A stretch of 59,429 bases of DNA, taken from Parasutterella muris. GTDB lineage: Bacteria > Pseudomonadota > Gammaproteobacteria > Burkholderiales > Burkholderiaceae_F. Below, piece after piece: positions 59,418-59,429 of the stretch. The translations under genes were made by a program, and so were the position numbers. Where the stretch lies: assembly GCF_009767915.1 (NCBI RefSeq), contig NZ_WSRP01000017.1:1-59429 (forward strand), given 5' to 3'. A model generated the notes under the pieces. The model saw only the letters and a list, made by a program, of their open reading frames with translations, had not been told where the DNA came from and ran no database searches. Position 1 is the first letter of the stretch; the number at the start of each line of letters is the position of its first letter.

Positions 59418-59429
59418 AGTTTAAGAATT

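Overview
The window looks like chromosome of a Gram-negative betaproteobacterium, most likely Burkholderiales family Sutterellaceae (Parasutterella/Sutterella-like gut anaerobe). This rests on protein likeness (no database search was possible): a Burkholderia-type porin, a yciB-bolA-ppiC gene order, a ygfZ/mltG-tmk-holB block, and several exported FAD_binding_2 flavoproteins with small tetraheme cytochromes c. The left end is the 3' end of a 5S rRNA, so an rRNA operon lies just outside.

Layout. 0.2-9.8 kb: aspartate dehydrogenase, a LysR regulator, an orphan ABC ATPase, sbcDC, a frameshifted small gene and a YddG-type exporter. 9.8-13.3 kb: a five-gene nickel/cobalt ECF uptake operon. 13.3-18.5 kb: acetyltransferase, Sel1-like protein, ApbE flavinyltransferase, a NapC-type tetraheme quinol dehydrogenase and a porin. 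18.5-20.6 kb: a gene-poor stretch with a palindrome, four 10-bp tandem repeats, tRNA-Ser(CGA) and a relic type I-E CRISPR locus (truncated cas2 plus two repeats). 20.6-25.9 kb: PaeA-type exporter, a membrane zinc-ribbon protein, TauE/SafE exporter, GltS, an FMN-binding domain protein and a single-domain receiver. 26-29 kb: tetraheme cytochrome, flavoprotein and divergent LysR. 29-35.3 kb: FabI, an iron-chelate ABC importer, a PpiC isomerase, a structured intergenic region, BolA and YciB. 35.4-45.6 kb: a flavoprotein pseudogene, an M16 peptidase, then a second respiratory cluster (cytochrome, two flavoproteins, LuxR-type regulator and a PhnD-domain histidine kinase). 45.7-48.8 kb: feoAABC. 48.8-50.3 kb: a decayed IS110-family element. 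50.3-59.4 kb: DNA adenine methylase, ygfZ, mltG-tmk-holB, a large tyrosine recombinase, an LTXXQ protein and HU.

How the genes fit together. The strongest theme is periplasmic anaerobic respiration. The NapC/CymA-like protein could take electrons from quinol, small tetraheme cytochromes could carry them, and three intact exported flavoproteins could deliver them to organic acceptors. ApbE and the secreted FMN-binding protein supply a covalently flavinylated carrier. Separate sensors (a LysR for one cluster, a PhnD-type two-component system for the other) suggest that each reductase is induced by its own substrate. The second theme is metal acquisition: Ni/Co ECF, Fe-chelate ABC and Feo. No entirely new system is proven here. 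The best candidates for something undescribed are the two-component-controlled flavoprotein cluster (substrate unknown) and the repeat-rich tRNA-Ser neighbourhood with its dead CRISPR locus.
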